Assembly: GCA_947501475.1 (NCBI GenBank)
Contig: CANMWA010000011.1
Coordinates: 124,001-188,000, forward strand
DNA: 64,000 bases
Origin: an uncultured Aquimarina sp.
Lineage (GTDB): Bacteria; Bacteroidota; Bacteroidia; Flavobacteriales; Flavobacteriaceae
Direction of reading: 5' to 3'
This document shows positions 1 to 7,840 of the stretch, piece after piece (positions within the stretch are counted from its first letter, which is position 1; every line of letters begins with the position of its first letter). The translations under genes and the position numbers were made by a program. The notes beneath the pieces were generated by a model. It saw only the letters and a program-made list of their open reading frames with translations, did not search any database and was not told the origin of the DNA.

Positions 1-1
1 T

Positions 2-724
2 TTTATTGTAGCATTTCTGCTATTCAATACTTCCTATGCTCAAGAAAAAGTCGATCATTCTGCTTGGGATCAAATTTTGATTCTTAATGTATTAGACAAT
101 GGAATGGTAGACTACGAAGGTGTTACCAGAGATGTGTCTGTATTTTATGAGTATTTTAGGTATCTCTGCAAGATATCGCCCCAAGACAACTGGAGTAATG
201 AAGAAAAATTAGCGTACTGGCTTAATGTTTATAATGCCACAGCAATGAAAATGATCATTGACGAATATCCTATCACATCTATAAATGATATTGAAAACCC
301 CTGGAAACGTAAAGCATTTAAAACTCAAGGTGTTCGATATAGCTTAGATGATATTGAGCATAGTATTTTAAGAAAGTTTGATGATCCAAGAATTCATTTT
401 TTACTTAACTGTGGATCCTTGTCATCACCAAGATTATGGAACAGAGCCTATACAAGTATGAATATTCTTGATGCTCTTGATGATAGAACAAAAGAATTTA
501 TTAACGATCCACAAAGAAATCAGATTACCTCAAGTATGGTCAAAATTTCACAATTATTTGAATGGTACAAAGATGATTTTGAAAGTAATAATATTAGTGT
601 AGTCGATTTTATTAATCAATATGCTACTGTCAAAATAAAAAAAATTCCTAGGAATGCATATATTACTTATGATTGGAGTTTAAATAAAAAAGATGAACAA
701 ACCCCTATTACGAGTAACAATTAG
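2..724 (+). CDS. DUF547 exported protein, copy 1 (5' end cut by window edge)
   Basis: The reading frame is open from base 2. It begins inside a hydrophobic stretch ending in SYAQ that looks like the end of a signal peptide, followed by VDHSAWDQ, which matches the mature start of the other copies here. The true start therefore lies left of the window; an internal TTG at 77 is not a credible start. The body is a DUF547 domain (AYWLNVYNATAMKMIIDEYP, then RIHFLLNCGSLSSP, then LFEWYKDDF). The family motif NCASxSCP has become NCGSLSSP, so the second Cys is missing. Function is unknown. It is followed by a clear terminator and is the first of a tandem family. Confidence 0.9.
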   Translation, partial: FIVAFLLFNTSYAQEKVDHSAWDQILILNVLDNGMVDYEGVTRDVSVFYEYFRYLCKISPQDNWSNEEKLAYWLNVYNATAMKMIIDEYPITSINDIENPWKRKAFKTQGVRYSLDDIEHSILRKFDDPRIHFLLNCGSLSSPRLWNRAYTSMNILDALDDRTKEFINDPQRNQITSSMVKISQLFEWYKDDFESNNISVVDFINQYATVKIKKIPRNAYITYDWSLNKKDEQTPITSNN

Positions 725-805
725 ATCTTTTTGCTTATATCTCTAGTGAATAAACGTGATATAGCTTCAACATAAAGCACAATAAATTGGATACATAAGA
801 TAGTC

Positions 806-842
806 AACCCCCTAAATGAGTTAATAATTCATTTAAGGGGTT
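806..842. terminator. Bidirectional terminator between convergent genes
   Basis: Hairpin with arms AACCCCCTAAATGA and TCATTTAAGGGGTT around a short loop, followed by T-rich sequence on the plus strand. It sits between the convergent DUF547 and flavoprotein genes, so it probably serves both. Confidence 0.75.
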
Positions 843-846
843 TGTT

Positions 847-2067
847 TTATCCAATTTTTTTAGCCATTGATTTTCTAAATTCATAGATGACCAAAAACAT
901 AGAACACCACAACGGGCTCATATTGGTTTTAAGTTTTTTGCCTTTTGAAAAACGAATAAGTTGTCGCGCATAAAATCCGCCCTCGGCAGAATCTTCAAAT
1001 TGCTTTATTCCTGTTCTTAAAACAAGGTTTTTTAAGTTAAGGATCTCTCCTTTCAAAAAACCAGAAATGTCTTCTCTATTAGTAATAAAGGGACGCCCCA
1101 TACCGATAAGGTCAACCTCTCCTTTTTCTAACACTTCATTACAAAAGCTATACGATCTAAACCCTCCTGTAATCATTAAAGGAATAGTACTAATTGCCCT
1201 TACCTTTTTTGCAAAGTCAATAAAATAAGCCTCTCTCCTTTTTGTACTTTCTTTAATTTCAACCCCTTCTTCATTTAATAAAAAAAAGGCTAACTTTTCA
1301 TAAGTCCCTCCAGAAATTTCAAGTAAATCAACTTTTTCTACATCCAGCATTTTTACAACCTCAAGAGATTCTTCTTCAGTAAAACCCCCTCTTTGAAAAT
1401 CAGCAGAATTCAATTTTACAGCTATCGGAAAACCTACTCCAACAACCTTTCTAATTTCTCTAATTATAGTAATTAATAAACGGCTACGGTTTTCAATACT
1501 CCCTCCCCATTGATCAGTTCTTATGTTTGTACTTGGAGATAAAAATTGACTTAGCAAATACCCATGAGCAGCATGAATCTGTACTCCTGTAAAACCTCCT
1601 TCTTTTGAAAGTTTTGCTGCTTTCACAAATCCCTTAATTACTTCTTGGATATCATCTTCGGTCATGGCTTTGGGTTTACCAAAAAGTCCCATTTTTTTTA
1701 ACTGTACTTCAGATGGGGCCAATGGCCGAGCTGTACTAAACCTATTTGTTTGTCTACCCGAATGTGAAATTTGAATCCATACATGATTATCGTTTGATTT
1801 TGATGCTTTTGCCCAAGAGCTTATCTTAGGAAGCATATCTTCATCATCAAAACATACATTGCCTGCAGATTCTAGGTGTTTTCGATCTATAACGACATTT
1901 CCTGTTATTAGTAAACCTGCTCCTGTATTTGACCAATCCTTATACAATTTTTCATGTCCTTTTGTTGGTTCAAAGTTGGTATTACTAATACGCTCTGTCA
2001 TTGCAGATTTTACAAGTCTATTCTTCAACTTTGCTCCACATGGAAGTGTTAATTCTGTACTAATCAT
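847..2067 (-). CDS. NADH:flavin oxidoreductase, Old Yellow Enzyme family
   Basis: A 406-residue FMN-binding TIM-barrel protein of the OYE type. Visible signatures are ISHSGRQTN (about 100-108), the substrate-anion pair in HAAHGYLL (H165/H168), the following FLSPSTNIRTDQWGGSIENR and a phosphate-loop region ITGGF...GMGRPF. The family reduces activated C=C bonds or nitro groups with NAD(P)H. There is no C-terminal Fe-S/FAD extension as in 2,4-dienoyl-CoA reductase, so it is the short form. It is cytoplasmic, with no signal peptide. It is convergent with DUF547 copy 1 and divergent from the rest of the DUF547 cluster. The natural substrate cannot be told from sequence. Confidence 0.9.
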   Translation of the reverse strand: MISTELTLPCGAKLKNRLVKSAMTERISNTNFEPTKGHEKLYKDWSNTGAGLLITGNVVIDRKHLESAGNVCFDDEDMLPKISSWAKASKSNDNHVWIQISHSGRQTNRFSTARPLAPSEVQLKKMGLFGKPKAMTEDDIQEVIKGFVKAAKLSKEGGFTGVQIHAAHGYLLSQFLSPSTNIRTDQWGGSIENRSRLLITIIREIRKVVGVGFPIAVKLNSADFQRGGFTEEESLEVVKMLDVEKVDLLEISGGTYEKLAFFLLNEEGVEIKESTKRREAYFIDFAKKVRAISTIPLMITGGFRSYSFCNEVLEKGEVDLIGMGRPFITNREDISGFLKGEILNLKNLVLRTGIKQFEDSAEGGFYARQLIRFSKGKKLKTNMSPLWCSMFLVIYEFRKSMAKKIG

Positions 2068-2233
2068 AATCTAATAGTTCGATTACAATAATACACAATC
2101 CTTACATATTGCACAATCAAAAACTGCTATTACATTTGTTAAAAAACTAGCAGATACTAAGTTATTACAGTAACTGAAAGTGTGTTTTAACCGTAAAATT
2201 CGCACTTAAGCGATTATTTTCAAAATACATATA

Positions 2234-2383
2234 GATGAAAAATTCTTAAAAAACATTAATCATCTCACAAAAAATATGAGTACTAAAAGTGCTATTAAAA
2301 TTTCGAAAATATTTGAATGATGTAAAACAATTTCAAATTGAAGATATTTCCTACAAAAAAGCAAGATAGATGTATTTTTTTAA
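2234..2383 (+). pseudogene. Decayed C-terminal fragment of a DUF547 gene
   Basis: In one reading frame the DNA translates as ...NINHLTKNMSTKSAIKIS KIFE*CK..., aligning residue for residue with FINDPAKNQITKNTVKVS QVFEWYK of the next intact copy, with the Trp codon turned into TGA (2318-2320). A second in-frame TGA lies at 2339. After it, YFLQKSKIDV matches GFINQYSKVKI with one residue lost. DNA similarity to copy 1 around AAAATTTC..TATTTGAATG supports common origin. Only the C-terminal third is left; the bases from 2068 to 2233 show nothing I recognise. The remaining gene-free stretch to 2598 holds the inverted repeat at 2476-2512. This is inference from alignment by eye. Confidence 0.55.
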
Positions 2384-2475
2384 TACACATAGAGGTTTTT
2401 TATAGCAAAATCCTCATAAAACTGTCTCAAATTACACAAACATAGTATTCATTTTCAATTATTTAATAAAATTTT

Positions 2476-2512
2476 GATACAAAAATTACGGTTTATCTGT
2501 AATTTTTGTATC
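2476..2512. promoter_or_regulatory. Perfect 14-bp inverted repeat upstream of DUF547 copy 2
   Basis: GATACAAAAATTAC and its exact reverse complement GTAATTTTTGTATC flank a 9-nt loop. It ends about 86 bases before the start codon of the next DUF547 gene and lies just downstream of the DUF547 relic. It could be the old terminator of the decayed gene or an operator/leader hairpin for the downstream gene; there is no strong T-run after the stem. Confidence 0.55.
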
Positions 2513-2598
2513 TTGTCGATTATTTAATCATTTTTAACGATGTTTTTTCACACTCATCAATACTTAATTAATAGCTTCACTCTTTAAACCCCCCAAAT

Positions 2599-3312
2599 AT
2601 GAAAAAAAAGTACTATCTATTATTGTTACTAATGATTTCCTTATTTTGTGGAAAATCGTTTGCACAGAGTTCGATTAGTCACTCTGTCTGGGATAGAATT
2701 TTGATTCTAAATGCATCCAAAGAAGGAAAAGTAAATTATGAAGGTGTCATTTTGGATAGTTCTTTGTTTTATCAATATTTTAGATCCTTATCAGACACCC
2801 CACCAACTGATCGATGGAGTCGTGAAGAAAAACTTGCATACTGGATTAATGTGTATAATGCAGTAGCCATGAAAATGATTATCGATAATTACCCTGTCAA
2901 TACTATTAATGACATTCATGACCCCTGGAAATATAAATTCTTTAGGATTAAAGATAAACGCTATAGTCTTGATGAAATAGAACATGATATTCTAAGAAAG
3001 TTTAATGAACCTAGAATTCATTTCTTAATTAACTGCGCTTCAAATTCATCTCCAAATTTATGGAATATGGCTTACACCAGAGACAATATCAACGAGGCTC
3101 TAGAAAAGCGAACCATAGAATTTATTAATGATCCGGCAAAAAATCAAATTACCAAAAACACCGTCAAAGTCTCTCAGGTTTTTGAATGGTATAAAGATGA
3201 TTTTAATAACGGTGATGTGGTAGGATTCATTAACCAATACAGTAAGGTAAAAATCAAAAGCCTTAGCAAAGACAATTATATGGCATATGATTGGTCTTTA
3301 AATGAGCAGTAA
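2599..3312 (+). CDS. DUF547 exported protein, copy 2
   Basis: A 237-residue protein with a classical signal peptide (KKKYYLLLLLMISLFCGKSFAQ), so exported to the periplasm or beyond. A single DUF547 domain fills the mature part: KLAYWINVYNAVAMKMIIDN, DPWKYKFF, IEHDILRKFNEPRIHFLINC, ASNSSPNLWN, VFEWYKDDF, YDWSLNEQ. As in copy 1, the second Cys of the family motif is Ser (CASNSSP). The gene is followed after 58 bases by the hydroxylase, then by the lipoprotein DUF547 copy, suggesting one operon. Molecular function of DUF547 (Pfam PF04784) is not established; the Cys-rich motif is inferred to matter because it is kept in the other copies. Confidence 0.9.
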   Translation: MKKKYYLLLLLMISLFCGKSFAQSSISHSVWDRILILNASKEGKVNYEGVILDSSLFYQYFRSLSDTPPTDRWSREEKLAYWINVYNAVAMKMIIDNYPVNTINDIHDPWKYKFFRIKDKRYSLDEIEHDILRKFNEPRIHFLINCASNSSPNLWNMAYTRDNINEALEKRTIEFINDPAKNQITKNTVKVSQVFEWYKDDFNNGDVVGFINQYSKVKIKSLSKDNYMAYDWSLNEQ

Positions 3313-3370
3313 AAAAGCTTATCCTTTAAAATTGTATCGCTAAGAATAATCTTATCATTATTTTTACTAC

Positions 3371-4258
3371 GTGGAGAACTATATAGAAATCATAAAAAAC
3401 TCGTATTCGGGATATTGGAATTACCTGAAAAACGAAATTTTACTTCAAAATAACTGGGATAATTATTTCTATGGCTTGATAGTCGTATCACTTCTGGTAT
3501 GGCTACTTGAAATTGTATTTCCTTGGAGAAAAAATCAATCCAAGTTCAGAAAAGATTTCTGGTTAGATGTTTTCTACATGTTTTTTAATTTCTTTTTATT
3601 AAACCTTATTGTACTCATTGCGCTTTCAAATACTACAGAAGCATTTTTTAATCAAGGATTACATAGTATTGGAGTATCTATTTCAAATTTTCAGCTTTTT
3701 GATGTAGACACATTGCCTAAAGTGCTGGGGCTTGTAATTTTCTTTCTGGTAAGTGATTTTACACAATGGAACACACATCGCTTGTTACACCGCATACCAT
3801 TTTTGTGGAATTTTCATAAAGTGCATCATTCTGTAAAAGAAATGGGATTTGCCGCACATTTAAGATATCACTGGATGGAGCCTGTGGTCTACAAATCACT
3901 ACTGTACATACCCATTGCAATTATTGGAGGGTTTGATGCAAAAGATGTAGCAATCATACATTTCTTTGCGCTAGCAGTGGGGCATTTAAACCATGCAAAT
4001 CTAGGCTGGGACTACGGAATTTTAAAATATATATTTAATAACCCAAAAATGCATATCTGGCATCATGCTAAGGATTTACCTACACATCTAAAGTTTGGCG
4101 CGAATTTTGGTCTAACTTTGAGCATATGGGATTATCTATTTAAAACAAACCACATCCCAAACGATGGAAGGGACATCGAACTTGGATTTGAAGGGGATGA
4201 AGATTTTCCTCAAGATTTTATTGGACAGGAGATATACCCTATTAAACTAAAAAAGTAA
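3371..4258 (+). CDS. Fatty acid hydroxylase / sterol desaturase superfamily membrane protein
   Basis: A 295-residue integral membrane di-iron protein. The His clusters of the superfamily are present: HRLLH (H136, H140), HKVHH (H149, H152, H153), HLNH (H205, H208) and HIWHH (H228, H231, H232), interleaved with about four hydrophobic segments (33-50, 67-86, 115-130, 175-205). The family inserts oxygen into, or desaturates, lipids or sterols. The start is GTG at 3371; no ATG precedes the conserved part. The next gene starts only 9 bases after its stop, so it is co-transcribed with a DUF547 lipoprotein. The substrate is unknown; a membrane lipid is the natural guess. Confidence 0.88.
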   Translation: MENYIEIIKNSYSGYWNYLKNEILLQNNWDNYFYGLIVVSLLVWLLEIVFPWRKNQSKFRKDFWLDVFYMFFNFFLLNLIVLIALSNTTEAFFNQGLHSIGVSISNFQLFDVDTLPKVLGLVIFFLVSDFTQWNTHRLLHRIPFLWNFHKVHHSVKEMGFAAHLRYHWMEPVVYKSLLYIPIAIIGGFDAKDVAIIHFFALAVGHLNHANLGWDYGILKYIFNNPKMHIWHHAKDLPTHLKFGANFGLTLSIWDYLFKTNHIPNDGRDIELGFEGDEDFPQDFIGQEIYPIKLKK

Positions 4259-4267
4259 TTATTGAGC

Positions 4268-5170
4268 ATGAAAAACCTACTTATTGCCTTATTATATGTG
4301 TTATGTATTGCCTGCGGCGGAAATAAAAATATAGCGCAAAATACCCCAAAAACAAATACCGTTCAAAATACTACTTCTGATAAAAAAACAGATACTATCA
4401 TAGCTCAACAAAAGGACAATACCCAAAAAATTATAGCGCCTATCGAAGAAAAGGCACCAGAAATTGAAGAACAAATCATTTCACAACCTAAAGCTCCTGT
4501 AACTAAAAAACCAAAAACGGTTTTAACACCCTTAAACCACCAATCTTGGAATACATTATTAGTAAAACATGTTGCTAAGGACGGAACTGTAAATTACAAA
4601 GGTTTTAAACAAGATCGTACTGCGCTTAGATCCTATCTCAAAGCATTAGAACAAAACATACCAGCACAAACAGCAACCAAAGCTCAAAAACTTGCCTATT
4701 GGATGAATGTATATAATGCTTTTACGATAAAACTAATTATCGATAATTATCCTATAAAAAGTATTAAAGACATTAAAGATCCTTGGGATTTACGATTTTT
4801 CAAACTAGGAAAAAAATGGTATACGCTTAATGATATAGAACACAGAATCCTTAGAAAAATGAAAGATCCAAGAATTCATTTTGGTATTAATTGTGCATCA
4901 TTTTCTTGTCCTCCTTTGCTTAATAAAGCTTTTACAGCTCAAAATGTGGATAAAGAACTTGAAAAGTTAACAATATCATTTATTAATGATACAAAGCGAA
5001 ATACTATTACTCCTAAAAAAATTGAAATTTCAAAAATATTTTCATGGTTTGGCAAAGATTTCAAAAAAGAAGGAACCTTGATTGATTTTTTAAATAAGTA
5101 TTCTAAAATTTCAATTAATAATACTGCCAAAAAGAATTTTAAAGCCTATGATTGGACGTTAAATGAGTAG
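4268..5170 (+). CDS. DUF547 lipoprotein, copy 3
   Basis: I place the start at ATG 4268 (KNLLIALLYVLCIAC), two codons inside a longer TTG-started frame, because it gives a compact lipoprotein signal with the lipidated Cys in CIAC|GGN. The -3 residue is Cys rather than Leu, so the lipobox is imperfect. A Lys/Thr/Gln/Pro-rich linker of roughly 75 residues follows, then a complete DUF547 domain with the intact motif INCASFSCPP, an ending FSWFGKDF and YDWTLNE. It is probably anchored in the outer membrane with the domain held away by the linker. It lies 9 bases downstream of the hydroxylase, in the same operon. It differs from copies 1 and 2 in keeping both Cys residues. Confidence 0.88.
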   Translation: MKNLLIALLYVLCIACGGNKNIAQNTPKTNTVQNTTSDKKTDTIIAQQKDNTQKIIAPIEEKAPEIEEQIISQPKAPVTKKPKTVLTPLNHQSWNTLLVKHVAKDGTVNYKGFKQDRTALRSYLKALEQNIPAQTATKAQKLAYWMNVYNAFTIKLIIDNYPIKSIKDIKDPWDLRFFKLGKKWYTLNDIEHRILRKMKDPRIHFGINCASFSCPPLLNKAFTAQNVDKELEKLTISFINDTKRNTITPKKIEISKIFSWFGKDFKKEGTLIDFLNKYSKISINNTAKKNFKAYDWTLNE

Positions 5171-5530
5171 TTCATTATAGAATAATATCTTCAAAAAAAT
5201 ACCTCAAAAAAAGAGATTTTTATTTTATAAATTAGATCAATTAGCATTTTATAATTGTTAAAATTTATCTAAAATTCAAAAAAGAACATATCTAAAACAC
5301 TACCCTCCTCACCTTAATCTTTTTTTTCGTAAAGTCTTATTATACAAGGTTTTTTATGCAAAAAAACATAAGAAAACTATTCATTTATTTGCTATCATAA
5401 TTTCTTTTTTAAGAAAATTTAAACAATTACTGTTGTAAGGTCTATTCTTGATTATCAACTAAATACCCAAATCAAGAGTACGATCATAAATTAAAAGAAA
5501 ACTAACAATAACCATTCAAAAAAAATAATT
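5171..5530 (+). other. Intergenic, very AT-rich, no gene seen
   Basis: About 360 bases between DUF547 copies 3 and 4. I found no reading frame with DUF547 similarity (unlike the relic at 2234-2383), no hairpin with a T-run and no good TAnnTTTG box. It presumably holds the promoter of copy 4. Confidence 0.4.
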
Positions 5531-6277
5531 ATGAAAGCTCCAAGACTTATACTAATTCTATTTACAACATTAATTTTAAATCAACTACAATCGCAAAATA
5601 GTTTTGACCATAGCATTTGGGATCAAGCACTGCTTCTTAATGTATCTGAAGACGGAAAAGTAGACTATGATGGTTTTATGAGAGATAGTTCTCAACTCTA
5701 TCAATATTTTAAACAACTTTCTGAAAATCCGCCTCAAGAGAATTGGAGCAGAGAAGACAAATTAGCATACTGGATTAATGCCTATAATGCATATACGATA
5801 AAGCTTATTATTGATAGTTTCCCATTAAAAAGTATCAAAGAGCTAGAAAATCCTTGGGGTAAAAAATTCTTTAAAATTGATGGTGTATGGCATAGTTTAG
5901 GAGAACTTGAGCACAAAATCCTAAGAAAATTTGGAGACCCTAGAATTCATTTTGCAATTAATTGTGCTTCGATTTCTTGCCCAGTTGTATGGAACAGAGC
6001 ATACACTGCTGATAATTTGCATACGGCTTTAGACCAACAAACAGAAAAGTTTATAAATGATCCTATTCGTAATATTATAACAGATACAGAAGTAAGCGTT
6101 TCAAAACTGTTTTCATGGTACAAAAAAGATTTTAAAGTAAATGGAGGAGATGTAAAAGACTTTATTAATCGATATTCGGCAGTAAAAATTTCGAATCAAC
6201 CCAAGAAAGGGTATAAAGAATATGATTGGGGATTAAATGAACAAGCAGTAGTCACTCCGGCATTTGTACTTGACTAA
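5531..6277 (+). CDS. DUF547 exported protein, copy 4
   Basis: A 248-residue protein with a signal peptide (KAPRLILILFTTLILNQLQSQ) and one DUF547 domain. Motifs: LAYWINAYNAYTIKLIIDSF, LEHKILRKFGDPRIHFAINC, ASISCPVVWNRAYTADNL, LFSWYKKDF, YDWGLNEQ. Both motif Cys residues are present. A short tail after the domain (AVVTPAFVLD) is unlike the other copies. The N-terminal part is closest to copies 1 and 2 (FDHSIWDQALLLNVSEDGKV), while the Cys motif is like copy 3, so it may represent the ancestral form. It is followed after 63 bases by a glycosyltransferase on the same strand. Confidence 0.9.
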   Translation: MKAPRLILILFTTLILNQLQSQNSFDHSIWDQALLLNVSEDGKVDYDGFMRDSSQLYQYFKQLSENPPQENWSREDKLAYWINAYNAYTIKLIIDSFPLKSIKELENPWGKKFFKIDGVWHSLGELEHKILRKFGDPRIHFAINCASISCPVVWNRAYTADNLHTALDQQTEKFINDPIRNIITDTEVSVSKLFSWYKKDFKVNGGDVKDFINRYSAVKISNQPKKGYKEYDWGLNEQAVVTPAFVLD

Positions 6278-6340
6278 AAAAAAGGATACAATTGGGAGCT
6301 TAAATCAGTAAATTTATAGCCTAATTATAATATCCCAAAA

Positions 6341-7066
6341 TTGAAAATATCCATTATCATCCCAATACTTAATGAAGCAGCTACCATTGGTACGCTGCTT
6401 TCTCACTTAATAACATATGCTAGCACCTTAGACAATCTTCAGGAAATAATTATTGTAGATGGTGGCAGTATTGATGGTTCTCAAGACCTTATAAAAAGTC
6501 TATCTCACAAAAATGACATCGAAGTTACACTAGTGTCTTCAGAAAAAGGAAGAGCCAAACAGCTTAATACTGGTGCCAAAGTAGCAAAGGGTAAAATATT
6601 ATACTTTCTTCATGCAGACTCTTACCCTCCAAAAGATTATGATCAATATATAATAGAAGAGGTAGAAAAAAGTAATAATGCAGGTTGTTTCAGGATGAAA
6701 TTTGATTCTAATCACTGGTGGTTACGATTTTTAGGATGGTTAACACAATTTGAAAGTAAACGTTGTCGTGGCGGGGATCAAAGCCAGTTTATCACCAAGC
6801 AGTTATTTAAAGATATTAATGGTTATGATGAATCCTATATTGTATATGAAGATAATGATTTGGTAGATCGACTTTTTGCCATCAATACCTTTGTTATTAT
6901 CCCAAAATATGTAATTACCTCAGCAAGAAAATACAGAGAGGTTGGAGTTTGGCGACTACAATATCACTTTTTAAATATCCATATGCGAAGATGGATGGGT
7001 TCCTCGTCTGAGGATCTGTATCGCTATTATAAAGAGAAAGTGGTTAATAAATATCTAATAGAATAA
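6341..7066 (+). CDS. Family 2 glycosyltransferase, TIGR04283 type
   Basis: A 241-residue GT-A fold enzyme: nucleotide-sugar site ISIIIPILNEAATIG and IIIVDGGSIDGS, the metal-binding FLHADSYPP, and the family features GRAKQLNTGA, CRGGDQSQF and YEDNDLVDRL. This group is named TIGR04283 and is annotated in databases as an arsenosugar-biosynthesis glycosyltransferase because it often accompanies the radical SAM protein ArsS; no ArsS gene is in this window. The start is TTG at 6341, directly before the conserved KISIIIP; no usable ATG precedes it. No membrane segment, so cytoplasmic. It is downstream of DUF547 copy 4 and may share its transcript. Confidence 0.85.
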   Translation: MKISIIIPILNEAATIGTLLSHLITYASTLDNLQEIIIVDGGSIDGSQDLIKSLSHKNDIEVTLVSSEKGRAKQLNTGAKVAKGKILYFLHADSYPPKDYDQYIIEEVEKSNNAGCFRMKFDSNHWWLRFLGWLTQFESKRCRGGDQSQFITKQLFKDINGYDESYIVYEDNDLVDRLFAINTFVIIPKYVITSARKYREVGVWRLQYHFLNIHMRRWMGSSSEDLYRYYKEKVVNKYLIE

Positions 7067-7131
7067 CCTGTTTGTACTTTTACTTAGTCTGTTTAGCTCA
7101 ATATTTAGTTTATCAACAACACTTTTTACAT

Positions 7132-7479
7132 CTATTTAGTCGTACAAGTACATAATTTGAAAATATTGGTATTAGAAATCAGCTTATCACCTACCTTATT
7201 TAGTGTATGTGTTTGAAATCCGTTATGATACTTAATCACAATCATATCATCTATGATTTCGTATTCGCCAGCCACGTTAATATATTTTCGTGTATCTGAA
7301 GATCGTTCTGCTAATTCTTTTGAAACGAGATCTAAAAACATTTTACCTCCTTTTTTGAATCGTAAAGTAGACCCGAATTTTCCATTGGTCTTTTCGCAAT
7401 TATACTCTCCAACTATACTATTATCACTACATGCAACCGTAAAAAATAGAACAAAAATTATAGCTAAAACTTTTCTCAT
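7132..7479 (-). CDS. Small lipocalin-like lipoprotein
   Basis: A 115-residue protein with a short hydrophobic signal ending in FTVAC|SDN, a lipoprotein-type cleavage site. The mature part (VGEYNCEKTNGKFGSTLRF, then GEYEIIDDMIVIKYHNG, then LNKVGDKLIS) has the alternating pattern of a small beta-barrel of the lipocalin-like type that many Bacteroidota lipoproteins share. Three further Cys residues are present (one early, two near the C-terminus as CTC). It is convergent with the glycosyltransferase. No specific function can be assigned. Confidence 0.7.
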   Translation of the reverse strand: MRKVLAIIFVLFFTVACSDNSIVGEYNCEKTNGKFGSTLRFKKGGKMFLDLVSKELAERSSDTRKYINVAGEYEIIDDMIVIKYHNGFQTHTLNKVGDKLISNTNIFKLCTCTTK

Positions 7480-7690
7480 CTATTGTTTTTTTATTTAAAG
7501 TTAATATCCCTTAGTAGATAAATATAGTTAATATCATAAACATCGTTATATAATCAGAACAATAATAGTAAAAGAACAAAGTGAAATTTATAAATCTATT
7601 GCAAATAAATTATACTTAATATTATTGAAACTAAATGATGCAACAATTACTATATAACAACAATAGCAGATTGGTTATTATTATAAAAAA

Positions 7691-7802
7691 GCTCCCTTCT
7701 TTATCAAAAGAGGGGAATGAATTCCGTTTACGGAAGAAAGGGGTGTTAAACCCTCCGTCTCAAACTTTGTTTGAGACACCTCCCTTTAACAAAGGGAGGA
7801 AC
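7691..7802 (-). repeat. Interspersed non-coding repeat, copy A
   Basis: The reverse complement of this stretch (GTTCCTCCCTT..AAGGGAGGTG..GAGACGGAGGGTTT, then CCCCTTTCTTCCG..GAATTCATTCCCCTC) matches the plus-strand element at 31385-31586 block by block. Copy A is compact; it lacks about 70 bases found in the middle of copy B. It contains the short dyads CTCCCTTT/AAAGGGAG and TCTCAAAC/GTTTGAGA. It lies in the 361-base gene-free gap 7480-7840; the rest of that gap is AT-rich with nothing recognisable. Confidence 0.65.
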
Positions 7803-7840
7803 CCATAACGTTATCGCAAATCACTTCTAACTCCCGACTC

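Noticed and set aside
77..100. TTG start at 77 for the first DUF547 gene
   Set aside because: The frame is open to the left edge and encodes a signal-peptide end before it; the gene is simply cut by the window.
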